Below are positions 18,156 through 26,759 of a DNA stretch of 64,000 nucleotides, one piece after another (the stretch's first letter is position 1; the number at the start of each line of letters is the position of its first letter). Made by a program: the position numbers and the translations under genes. The notes below the pieces were generated by a model, which was not told the DNA's origin, searched no databases, and saw only the letters and a list, made by a program, of their open reading frames with translations. Source of the stretch: Phytohabitans suffuscus (GTDB taxonomy: Bacteria > Actinomycetota > Actinomycetes > Mycobacteriales > Micromonosporaceae). The stretch covers positions 4,216,320-4,280,319 of the forward strand of contig NZ_AP022871.1 in assembly GCF_011764565.1 (NCBI RefSeq). The letters run 5' to 3'.

Positions 18156-18569
18156 ATGAGCTACCAGCCGCATTTGTTTCCCGTATCCGTCAAGGGCGTC
18201 GTGGTCCGTGACGGCCGGGTGCTACTGCTGCGCAACGAGCGCGACGAGTGGGAACTGCCCGGCGGAAAGCTCGATCTCGGCGAGGAACCGACCGAGTGCG
18301 TTGCCCGGGAGATCGCCGAAGAGGTCGGCTGGCAGGTGACCATCGGGCCGCTGCTGGACGTCTGGCAGTACCACATCCGCGACGGCGTGGATGTCTTGAT
18401 CGTTACTTACGGCTGCCATCTGGACATCGACGAGGACCCTGTCGTCAGCCACGAACACAAAGAGGCTGGCCTATTCACCGAGACTGAGGTCTCGGCGCTG
18501 CGTATGCCGAATGGGTACAAGAAATCCATCCTGACCTGGTACGCCAGGCTCTCGGCCCAGGCCATGTAG
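18156..18569 (+). CDS. Nudix hydrolase
   Basis: 137 residues with the Nudix box: GGKLDLGEEPTECVAREIAE followed by EVGW, fitting GX5EX7REUXEEXGU. The start at 18156 is fixed by AGAAGGAGG 6 bases upstream. Small Nudix enzymes hydrolyse nucleoside diphosphate derivatives; the substrate is not evident. The XRE-TPR regulator gene follows 10 bases after the stop, an association often seen in actinobacteria, so the two are probably one transcript. Confidence 0.88.
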   Translation: MSYQPHLFPVSVKGVVVRDGRVLLLRNERDEWELPGGKLDLGEEPTECVAREIAEEVGWQVTIGPLLDVWQYHIRDGVDVLIVTYGCHLDIDEDPVVSHEHKEAGLFTETEVSALRMPNGYKKSILTWYARLSAQAM

Positions 18570-18579
18570 GCGGCCTGCA

Positions 18580-19833
18580 ATGCGGTGCGACGTTTGCGGC
18601 GCGACGGTCAGCCGCTGGAGCGCATCACCGCTGTGTCCCTCATGCCACGCGATAGCCGGTGCGATCCTGCCGATCCCGACCGCCCGTCATCACGCCTCAG
18701 CCATGTGGTTATGGACGAACGACAACGCCCGAGCGGCGCTCGCCAGTGGCGACCTAGCCCTCATCATCCGCACCTACCGGACGGCCACGGGCACGAGCCA
18801 ACGACGCTTGGCCGAGCAGCTCGGCTACGACCCGACGTACATCTCGATGATCGAGACCGGACGTAGGGAGATCAGCGACGTCACCACCAGGCTCCGCATA
18901 GCTCGCAACCTCGGCCTGCCGGCACACGCGCTGGGGGTCAGCGACCCCGACGACGCGGACTTCACCGCGATGCTCCAGTTCGGCGAGTCAACCATCCGCC
19001 TCGCCGTCATCGCCCGACAATCGGGCCACGGCGCCGAAGCGATAAATGAATTGTGGCCGCTGGTCACGCGTCTGGAAGGCCGAGTAGCCGACGGCTACTT
19101 CGAGCGCGACGTCATGATCCTGCTCGCTCGCGCTCGCGCCGAACTTGGCGTCTCGCTCGGCTATGTCCTGCCAGAGGAACGACTCGTCAGCGCCGCTCGC
19201 TGGACCGGCCGCGCGCTGCGGCTCGCCGAGCAACTGGACGACCGTGATCTGCTTGCCTTCACCCTGCGGGTACATGGCAACGAACTACGAAAGGTTGACC
19301 GACCCGGCGCTGCCGTAGCACGGCTGCGGCACGCAGTGGACCTGGCAGACGGGGCCGACCGCGCTGCGGCCATGGTGCAGTTTGCGCGGGCGGCCGGCGA
19401 ACTCGGCGACGCCGCTCTCTTCGATCACGCGATGGACAACGCCTGGCAACTGGTCGACGCCCGACCCAGCGCGGGACTAGCCAGTCCTTACGCCCTCCAC
19501 GAAGTACACCTCCGCGGACTCGTCAAGACCGGCCGCTCCGACGCGGCCACCAAGCTGCTCGACCGACACCGCATGTCTACCACCGCGATCCCACCGCAAT
19601 GGCAGGCCATCCTCCACGTGACAACCGGCGAAGTGCTCCTCGCCCGCAGCGATACCTCCCCGGCCGAGACAGCACTACGCGCCGCGATTTCCATCGCCGA
19701 AAGCCACCGACTGCCGCACCAGATCCAACGTGCCGCCCGCACTTCAACCGCGAAGCTCCCGGCCATTGTGGAGCTGGCACACCGTGCGCTGGACAGCCTT
19801 CGCATCCCCGACCCGAGCCCGCCCAGCCATTAG
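18580..19833 (+). CDS. XRE-family regulator with N-terminal zinc-ribbon-like cysteines and TPR-like C-terminus
   Basis: 417 residues. The N-terminus has CDVCGATV and, 14 residues on, CPSCHA, a CxxC/CxxC metal site. An XRE helix-turn-helix follows at about residues 62-115 (YRTATGTSQRRLAEQLGYDP, TYISMIETGRREIS). The remaining 300 residues are helical repeats rich in Ala/Leu/Arg, as in actinomycete TPR-containing regulators. The ATG lies 10 bases after the Nudix stop. A role in controlling the upstream operon is inferred. Confidence 0.8.
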   Translation: MRCDVCGATVSRWSASPLCPSCHAIAGAILPIPTARHHASAMWLWTNDNARAALASGDLALIIRTYRTATGTSQRRLAEQLGYDPTYISMIETGRREISDVTTRLRIARNLGLPAHALGVSDPDDADFTAMLQFGESTIRLAVIARQSGHGAEAINELWPLVTRLEGRVADGYFERDVMILLARARAELGVSLGYVLPEERLVSAARWTGRALRLAEQLDDRDLLAFTLRVHGNELRKVDRPGAAVARLRHAVDLADGADRAAAMVQFARAAGELGDAALFDHAMDNAWQLVDARPSAGLASPYALHEVHLRGLVKTGRSDAATKLLDRHRMSTTAIPPQWQAILHVTTGEVLLARSDTSPAETALRAAISIAESHRLPHQIQRAARTSTAKLPAIVELAHRALDSLRIPDPSPPSH

Positions 19834-20132
19834 CCCGAGCGCCAGCATCGGATCTTGAGTACATCACACGCCCCTGCTGGAACAGCCGTGTACCGCGCTC
19901 AACCTGCACGGCAACGAGCCCACCCTGGCCGCCCCGGCGCGCAGCAAGACCGCCATGAGCGACGCGTCCACTGCAACGGCGTCACGCCTCGTGCCCTGGT
20001 CGTAGGGGACGGACGTGCCACAAGACCGCTGGGTGACCGGCCAGATCACCATCGCTACGTCAGCCACCCGCAGACGGCGCCGGCTCCGCTGGTCGAGCCG
20101 GTCGCGCGACTCGAACAGGAACTCGCGGCTGC
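19834..20132. other. Intergenic, no gene recognised
   Basis: About 300 bases between the regulator and the nuclease-like gene; no domain-bearing frame or repeat seen. Confidence 0.4.
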
Positions 20133-21095
20133 GTGCGCCGCCGACCAGGGCTCGGCGGAATGAGACGTTGGGCCGGCGAGCGACGCGAATCAGCGCCCGC
20201 GCTCCTCAAGGGGTCTGTCCAACTCGGCGAGGCGCGGTCTGACGCACCCGCCGTAGAGTCTCTTCAGCGATTGGCCAGCCAGCTGCCGCGTGTGGACGGC
20301 TCGCCCGCGCCATCGTCGCCAAAGCGAGATCAACGACCCGACCGAGCTGGGGAGCTTCGGTTGCAGTTCCAATTCAACGGCGTTACACACCATCTCGACC
20401 CCGCCACTGTGATCGAGCGGGTCCGTGGTGCGGTCGCGGAGCCGGTACGGGCGCATGGGGTCCGCATCGGGGGCGTAACGTACCCGGTAAAGCAGGCGTT
20501 CGAGCTGGCCAGCAATATCGCTCGGGCTGAGTTCACTAGCCACACCGCGATACGGCACCTCCGTGCGCTCGGCTTTGGCATCGTCGGTCCGGCGGGATCG
20601 CCTGACGGCCACAGGGTTCCTGTCGCGCGTGCTGCGGTCGCAGCGGTACAGCCTGGTCGTGAATGGCCGTGGGAGGGCACCGTCCAAGCCCTCTTCGTCG
20701 ACCTGTTGCGGGAGCACGGATGGTCGATTATCGCCACGGCGGACACCGCCACGAAGGCACCCGGCGTCGACGTCCTTGCGGACCGGCGCGAACGGCAGCT
20801 CGGCGCAGAGGTTAAGGGCTGGCCATCCGCCGGCTACGCCGACCCTCGACGTGCCGCAGAGGTCAAGCGCACGCAGCCGAGTACACAGGCCGGACACTGG
20901 TTCAGCCAGGCGTTATTCAAGGCGATCATGCTGCTGGACAGCCACCCCGGCCATGAGTCGCTGATCGTGCTACCCGACTATCCGCGCTACCGCGATCTTG
21001 CAGAACGGACTCGCACCGGGCGGCAGGCCGCGAACATCCACGTAGTCCTGCTCGCCCAGGATGGCACCCACACCAGCGAGACGTGGACGCCATGA
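20133..21095 (+). CDS. PD-(D/E)XK nuclease-like protein
   Basis: Up to 320 residues. The C-terminal half has the core of a restriction-endonuclease-like fold: WEGTVQALFVDLLREHGWSI, then APGVDVLADRRERQLGAEVK, where GVDVL supplies the Asp and AEVK the (D/E)XK pair. The N-terminal 75 residues of the longest frame are Arg/Pro-rich and may be untranslated; a TTG at 20361 (LQFQFNGVTHHL) with GGAG upstream is a plausible start. The next gene overlaps by four bases (ATGA). Together with two further (D/E)XK-like genes it forms a nuclease-rich cluster upstream of DISARM. Confidence 0.65.
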   Translation: MRRRPGLGGMRRWAGERRESAPALLKGSVQLGEARSDAPAVESLQRLASQLPRVDGSPAPSSPKRDQRPDRAGELRLQFQFNGVTHHLDPATVIERVRGAVAEPVRAHGVRIGGVTYPVKQAFELASNIARAEFTSHTAIRHLRALGFGIVGPAGSPDGHRVPVARAAVAAVQPGREWPWEGTVQALFVDLLREHGWSIIATADTATKAPGVDVLADRRERQLGAEVKGWPSAGYADPRRAAEVKRTQPSTQAGHWFSQALFKAIMLLDSHPGHESLIVLPDYPRYRDLAERTRTGRQAANIHVVLLAQDGTHTSETWTP

Positions 21096-21517
21096 GCGAG
21101 CCGACGCAGGCTCCGCACATGAGCAACCGGGCGATCGAGGACGCCGCAGTCGCGTACCTCCTTGAGTGGGAAGCCGCGCGGGGCCGCCCCTCGCGCGATA
21201 CCCACAACACCGGTGCCGCCGCAGACGTGGCGAATGCCCACCGGACGATAGAAGTAAAAGCCTACGGCGGCCTCGCCCGGGGCCAGGATCTATGGCTCGA
21301 ACCGAGCCAGTACACCGAAGGCCGCGACAATCCAAACTTCTGGCTGTACGTCGTGGAGAACATTCGCCAAGGTGACCCGGCCCGCTTCCGGTTGTTGGAG
21401 ATTGATGGCGAGACGCTGCGGGTGATGCTCGTCCGCGCGGTCGAACGGCGGTGCTTCACCGTGCCGTGGCCGGTTGCCACCTATGACGAACTCATCCGCG
21501 ACCAGTATCCGGCTTGA
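21092..21517 (+). CDS. DUF3883-like protein (predicted nuclease-fold)
   Basis: 141 residues. The segment HRTIEVKAYGGLARGQDLWL, then LEPSQYTEGRDNPNFWLYVV, carries the EVK and QW/QY features of DUF3883-type domains, often attached to restriction or DISARM-like proteins. I start at 21092, where ATGA overlaps the upstream stop; an ATG three codons earlier is possible. It is short, consisting of the domain alone. It may act as a nuclease subunit with its neighbours. Confidence 0.65.
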   Translation: MSEPTQAPHMSNRAIEDAAVAYLLEWEAARGRPSRDTHNTGAAADVANAHRTIEVKAYGGLARGQDLWLEPSQYTEGRDNPNFWLYVVENIRQGDPARFRLLEIDGETLRVMLVRAVERRCFTVPWPVATYDELIRDQYPA

Positions 21518-21640
21518 TCGAGTTGGGCCTACCGAGGGAACCTATGGTCTCGACCGGAGCTTCGGGGTTCCGCCCATGTGCGCACTCCTCGTATTGTGCA
21601 TGTAGCACATGGTGTACATAGGACTCCTGAAGGCGACGGG

Positions 21641-22156
21641 ATGGCGTACGGCGGCTCCAACCTGCAGGGTTACTTCGGCGAGTCGTTCGTGCGCGTGCTC
21701 GCCAGCGCGGCCGGCCGGATCGCGAGCAAGCCTGACATCGACATGATGGGGGTGGACTTCACCCTGAGCTACCCGGGCAGCCGAGGGACGACCCGGTTTC
21801 CCATGATCGACGTGCAGGTCAAGTCGTGGTCGCGGGCCGTCGGCTCGGTAGACGTGTGGCATTATCCGATGAAGGTCGCTCACTTCAACAACCTGGCCGG
21901 CGGTGGCTACTCCGTCCCTCGGTACCTGTTCCTTGTCGTCGTCCCTGACGACGAGGCGCAATACGCTGAGGCCGACGTGGATGCGCTCCAGCTGCGCCAT
22001 TGCGGGTACTACGTCTCGCTGGCCAGCCGACCACAGGTTGACGCCGGCCAGCAGAAGCAGGTCACGGTCCCGGTTCCGAGACAGAACGTGCTGACCGTGC
22101 AAGCACTTCGCGGGCTTATGCACGCGGTTCCGGCCCAGCGGGCGGCGATGCCATGA
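21641..22156 (+). CDS. DUF4365 domain protein
   Basis: 171 residues from the ATG at 21641 (MAYGGSNLQGYFGESFVRVL). The pattern GYFGESFV...AGRIASKPDIDMMGVDFTL...MIDVQVKSWS matches DUF4365, a predicted PD-(D/E)XK-like domain, with D and QVK as the likely catalytic set. The following gene overlaps by four bases (ATGA), so the two products are probably stoichiometric partners. Domains of this type are frequent in defence islands. Confidence 0.7.
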   Translation: MAYGGSNLQGYFGESFVRVLASAAGRIASKPDIDMMGVDFTLSYPGSRGTTRFPMIDVQVKSWSRAVGSVDVWHYPMKVAHFNNLAGGGYSVPRYLFLVVVPDDEAQYAEADVDALQLRHCGYYVSLASRPQVDAGQQKQVTVPVPRQNVLTVQALRGLMHAVPAQRAAMP

Positions 22157-23303
22157 CCGATTGGGGACCCGGCCCGAGCGCCGAGCAAATGCAGGTGATC
22201 CAGCAGCTCACGCCGGAGGCCGTTCACGCGTTCCTGACCAGCGAGGGGTGGCGACCGCAGGTAGACGAGCGGGAGGTGGACCTGTGGACGCTGACCGACG
22301 GTGGTGACGAGTTCGAGGTCCTGGTCCCCACTGACCGGCGAATACGGGATTTCCCCCTGCGCATGTATCAGGTGCTGCGCACGCTCGCCGCCGTCCAGGA
22401 CCGGCCACTGTCGACGGTGCTGTCCGACCTGACGAACACCGGCTCAGACCGGATGATCTTCCGGCTGCTGCCGTCCGGACCACCGGGCACGATCCCGATC
22501 TTCAACGGCGCTGACGCGGTGCTGGGCGTGCGCGAGTTGGTGATGTCCGCCGCGTACGCGAGCACGCTGGATCGGCCGCTGCTGGTGCAGGGCCGACGCC
22601 CGCAACGGGTAATGAACTTCGTCCGCGGGGTGCGGCTGGGCAGCCCGCAGACGGGGAGCTGGGTAATCGCCGCGGAGGTCGCGCTTCCCGAGGCCGACCT
22701 GGACCACCGGTCCAACGGGGGCCCGTCGTTTGCTCGGCAGGTCTCACTACAGATGCATCGCGGGGTACGAGCCACGTTCACGGCTGCGGGGAGGCCCTGC
22801 GAGAGGATTCGATCGAGCCTTTCCGGCGGCGTGCGCGCGATGGAGTGTCAGCGAACGTGTGCGAGGCGCTGGCGGGCCTCGGCCGGGACGACACGCCGTT
22901 CGAGGTCCGGTTCGCGTGGGCGCAGCGGCTCCCGGCGCGGGTCGGCGCCGCGCGGTTCCGCTTTGATCCGCGAGTGATCAGGACGATAAGGTCCGCTGGC
23001 GAGGAGCTCCGTAACGCGCTGCCGGACGGTCGGGTGGAGATCACCGGACCGGTGACGCGACTGAGTCGCGAGCCAGGTGCGGCTGGCGCCGCCACCATCG
23101 CGGGCGTGGTCCAGACCAGGTACGGCGAGGCAGTTCAGCACGTGAAGGTGCGCCTCACGCCACCCCAAAACCAGGCCGCCATAGAGGCGTACCGGAATCA
23201 CCGGCACCTACGGATCGTCGGTGAGGCCCGTCAGGGCAAGGTGGAGTTCGTCCAAGAGGTTGAAGTCGTCCAGGCAGGAAATGCGGAAGGCCACGACTTG
23301 TAA
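22153..23303 (+). CDS. Hypothetical protein paired with DUF4365 (internal frameshift)
   Basis: About 382 residues if a one-base shift near 22790 is repaired. The first frame runs from MTDWGPGPSAEQMQ to QMHRGVRATFTAA; the second resumes with EALREDSIEPFRRRARDGVS and ends at 23303. The sequence at the break is a run of four G; one more G joins both parts. No known domain is recognised. The first 80 residues resemble a small protein-interaction domain before a beta-rich middle. It is co-translated with the DUF4365 gene and lies 280 bp before DISARM, so a defence role is likely but unproven. Confidence 0.55.
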
Positions 23304-23585
23304 GATCGCCGACCACGGTCGGTTAGGGTCTGCCCATGACGACCACAGTGTCGAGTTCGTTCGGCAGCGGCGGGTTCGATCAACCAACTCGCCGCCCTCG
23401 CACTCACTTCTAGCAGCATATGGATCTTGGAATCAGAGCGGCGGATCCAGGCGGCCTCGTCATTCCTGGTACCCAGGACGGGGCAGCGCGAGCTTCACGC
23501 AAGCAGAAACCCGAGGGATCAGCTCCTCGTGGGGCGGACGTCATAGCGTGTGGATGGTGGTCGAAGTCGTGACTGAGGTGGATCT
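23304..23585. promoter_or_regulatory. Intergenic region upstream of the DISARM operon
   Basis: 282 bases without a gene. This is the only sizeable gap before drmD, so the DISARM promoter is expected here. No clear operator or -35/-10 pair stands out. Confidence 0.35.
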
Positions 23586-26500
23586 GTGGTGACTGCCGGC
23601 GTGGATGTGACCGCCGCACGACCGGGCCTGCCGCCGCTGCCGGAACCCGGTCAGGTGGTCGAGGTTCGCGGCTCGACGTGGGCTGTGTCCAACGTCCAGG
23701 CGCAGGGTCTTCCGCGTAGCCCGGCCGACGAGTCGGTTGCGCAGCTGAGCCACGTCGTTGACCTGCAGTCTTTGGATGAAGGCAGCCTGGGTGCGCAGCT
23801 CAGCGTGGTGTGGGAACTCGAAGTCGGCCACACTGTTGCCCCAGCGCAAGGCCTCCCGGACATGATTCACGCCGATGGCTTTGATGACCCGGAGACGCTG
23901 GCTGGGTTCATCGACGCGATGCGGTGGGGAGCGGTCACGAGCGCCGACCCCAACCGCTATCAGGCCCCGTTCTGGTCCGGAGTGAACGTAGAGGCATATC
24001 AGCTCGAACCGCTCCGCCGCGCTCTTGGGGCGCCGCGTGCGAACCTCTTGCTGGCCGACGACGTCGGCCTCGGGAAGACGATCGAGGCAGGGCTGGTGAT
24101 CCAAGAGTTGTTCCTGCGCCACCGTGCCCGGACCGCGATCGTCGTATGCCCGCCCAGTCTGTCGCTGAAGTGGCAGGACGAGATGCGGGAGAAGTTTGGC
24201 CTGGAGTTCACCATCGTCAACTCCGACCTGATGGCTGAGGTCCGTCGCACCCACGGTCTGCAGGCCAACCCGTTCCAGATCTTCCGGCGGGTGATCGTGA
24301 GCATGGCCTGGTTGCCACAGGTCCGGGCCCAGCGTCTCCTACGCGACATCTACGCGCAGGCCACGAACCCCAAAACCGGCAGCCGGTACGCCTTCGACAT
24401 CCTCGTCGTCGACGAGGCGCACCATGTGGCGCCAGCCAGTCCCTCGATGGTCGCCGGCGGGCGGGGCTACGCGGTGGACACCCAGCGCACGATCGCCGTG
24501 CGGCAGCTCGCCGAGAAGTGTGAGCATCGCCTATTCCTGAGCGCGACACCGCACAACGGGCACCCAGAGTCGTTCACAGCGCTAATGGAGATGATCGACC
24601 GCCGGCGGTTCGCCCGTGGCGCGAACCTCGACCCCGCCGCGCTTAAGGACGTGACGGTTCGGCGACTGAAGGCGGACCTGACCGGGAAGGGATTCAAGAA
24701 GCGCCAGGTCGGGACGATCGATTTCAACCCGTCGGAGTCCGAGCAGCAGATGTTCTCGCTGCTAGAAGAGATCGTCACCAAGAGCGCCCGTTTGAACGGC
24801 ACCAAGCCCGGCGGGGACATCGTGACGATGCTGCTGAAGAAACGGTTCCTGTCCAGCCCGTTCGCCTTCGGCATGACCCTGAGCCACTACCTGTCATCGA
24901 AGGCCGGCCGCGGGCTGTCCGACGACGAGTACGACGACATCTTCGGCGAAGGCCAGTCCGACGAGGAAGAGGGCTTGTGGGAGCAAGACGAGGCGGCGAG
25001 GCTGCGCGATTCGAAGGGCTCCGACCCGCTCGTAGGAGCTGATCCCGGCCAGCTAGAGGCCCTAATGAACTGGGGTCTGAGCTACGAGAGCCGCGCTGAC
25101 TCCCGCCTCGATCGGCTTATCGGCTTCCTCGACGCGAACTGTCGTCCCGACGGCAAGCACTGGACCAACGAGCGCGTCGTCGTCTTCACCGAGTACGCGC
25201 ACACCGTCGACTGGCTCACCCGCGTGCTGCGCCAGCGCGGCTACAGCGACGACCGGCTCGCGGTGATCCAGGGCTCAACCTTGCCCGACCAGCGTGAGTA
25301 CATCCGCTCCCAGTTCACCGCCGACCCGTCGAAGGAGCCGGTGCGCGTGCTGCTCGCCACCGACGCCGCCGGTGAGGGCATTGACCTGCAGACCTACTGC
25401 TACCGACTGGTCAACTTCGACATTCCGTTCAACCCGTCCCGGCTCGAACAGCGCATCGGCCGCATCGACCGGTACGGCCAGACCGAACAGCCGCAGGTCT
25501 TCCATTTCCTGGCCCTGCGGGACTCCTCCACATATGGCGCCGACCTAAAGTTCATGCAGATCATCGCCCGCAAGATCGCACAGGTCGAGTACGACCTCGG
25601 CTCAGCCAACCAGGTCGTCGGTGACGAGATCCAGAGTCACTTCGGCCGCCGCACACGGACGACGAAGAAGTCCAGGGGCATCGACACCAACGAGGTCATC
25701 AACGCCGCCTTGGCCGGCGGCATGGAACTTAACGCCCGCCTCACCCAGCTGGAGCAGGGCTACGACGACCAGCGCATCGAGATGCACCTCGACCCGGCCA
25801 ACTTGCGCCGTGTGGTCGACACCGCGCTACGGCTCAACCATCAGGAAGCCCTGATCCCGAACCATGAGTTCGCTCAGGACACCGACGCCGAGGTCTTCAC
25901 CGTGCCGCCGCTCACCACGGGCTGGCGCGACACTCTTCGCGGCCTCGATACCCGCCTCGATCCGGGTGCGCTGCGGCCCATCACCTTCGACCCGGATGCC
26001 GCCGAAGGCAGAGCCGACCTGGTGTACGTCCACCTTGGACACCCGATCGTGCAGAAGGCCCAACGACTGCTACGCCGGTCGTTGTGGAGCGTCGATTCGA
26101 CTCTTCAGCGTGTGACGGCAGTGGTCGTGGATGACCTTGATGAATCGTTCGTCGCCGCCGTGACCCGCATGGTTCTCGTCGGGCGTGGCGGCGTGCGTCT
26201 GCACGAGGAGGTGTTCCTCGCGGGCGTACGACTGCGCGGCCGCCGTGCGATGGCAGAGGAGCGGGCAGAGGAAGCACTCGACAAAGCACTTGACCGGGAG
26301 AGCCTCACCTTGGCCGATCAGCGGGTCCGCGACCAGCTGTGCGACCTGTGGAACGTGCCCGATGCCCCGCTGCGCATTCGGCTTGAGGAGTCGATGCGCA
26401 GCCGCGCCGACCGCCGACACGACCTGGTCACCGAGCAGCTTGCCCGCCGCCAGGCCGCCGACGCGCAGCGGGCGACGGAGATCTTCGCGGCGTTCCGCGC

Positions 26501-26759
26501 CAACCTGCGCGACTCGCTCGCCCGCCTGCGCACTGAGGAAGACGCAGCGGCCGGGCAATTGTTCACCGACCCCGACCAAATGCGGCAGTGGCGACGCGAC
26601 ATCGAGGCGATGTCCCGCCGGCTGGACGAGCTCGACGACGAGCAGGCGCGCGAACTTGCCGCCATCAACGACCGGTACGCCGAGGTCAAGCCGCACACGA
26701 CCGCAGCCGCCGTCGTGTTCGCCCTGACCCGCGGCGATGCAGATGGGTGGCGAGAATGA
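23586..26759 (+). CDS. drmD: DISARM SNF2-like helicase DrmD
   Basis: 1057 residues. SNF2/superfamily 2 motifs are in order: Walker A LLADDVGLGKTIEAGLVIQE (about residue 157), VCPPSLSLKWQ (Ia), DEAHHVAP (about 275), SATPHN (III), and the C-terminal lobe with VVVFTEYAHTVDWLTRVL, DAAGEGIDLQ and RLEQRIGRIDRYGQ (about 530-630). The last 350 residues are charged helical sequence. DrmD is the class 1 DISARM helicase, thought to act with the methylase module in restricting incoming unmethylated DNA. The GTG start has GAGGTG upstream. The stop overlaps the start of drmMI by ATGA. Confidence 0.92.
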   Translation: MVTAGVDVTAARPGLPPLPEPGQVVEVRGSTWAVSNVQAQGLPRSPADESVAQLSHVVDLQSLDEGSLGAQLSVVWELEVGHTVAPAQGLPDMIHADGFDDPETLAGFIDAMRWGAVTSADPNRYQAPFWSGVNVEAYQLEPLRRALGAPRANLLLADDVGLGKTIEAGLVIQELFLRHRARTAIVVCPPSLSLKWQDEMREKFGLEFTIVNSDLMAEVRRTHGLQANPFQIFRRVIVSMAWLPQVRAQRLLRDIYAQATNPKTGSRYAFDILVVDEAHHVAPASPSMVAGGRGYAVDTQRTIAVRQLAEKCEHRLFLSATPHNGHPESFTALMEMIDRRRFARGANLDPAALKDVTVRRLKADLTGKGFKKRQVGTIDFNPSESEQQMFSLLEEIVTKSARLNGTKPGGDIVTMLLKKRFLSSPFAFGMTLSHYLSSKAGRGLSDDEYDDIFGEGQSDEEEGLWEQDEAARLRDSKGSDPLVGADPGQLEALMNWGLSYESRADSRLDRLIGFLDANCRPDGKHWTNERVVVFTEYAHTVDWLTRVLRQRGYSDDRLAVIQGSTLPDQREYIRSQFTADPSKEPVRVLLATDAAGEGIDLQTYCYRLVNFDIPFNPSRLEQRIGRIDRYGQTEQPQVFHFLALRDSSTYGADLKFMQIIARKIAQVEYDLGSANQVVGDEIQSHFGRRTRTTKKSRGIDTNEVINAALAGGMELNARLTQLEQGYDDQRIEMHLDPANLRRVVDTALRLNHQEALIPNHEFAQDTDAEVFTVPPLTTGWRDTLRGLDTRLDPGALRPITFDPDAAEGRADLVYVHLGHPIVQKAQRLLRRSLWSVDSTLQRVTAVVVDDLDESFVAAVTRMVLVGRGGVRLHEEVFLAGVRLRGRRAMAEERAEEALDKALDRESLTLADQRVRDQLCDLWNVPDAPLRIRLEESMRSRADRRHDLVTEQLARRQAADAQRATEIFAAFRANLRDSLARLRTEEDAAAGQLFTDPDQMRQWRRDIEAMSRRLDELDDEQARELAAINDRYAEVKPHTTAAAVVFALTRGDADGWRE

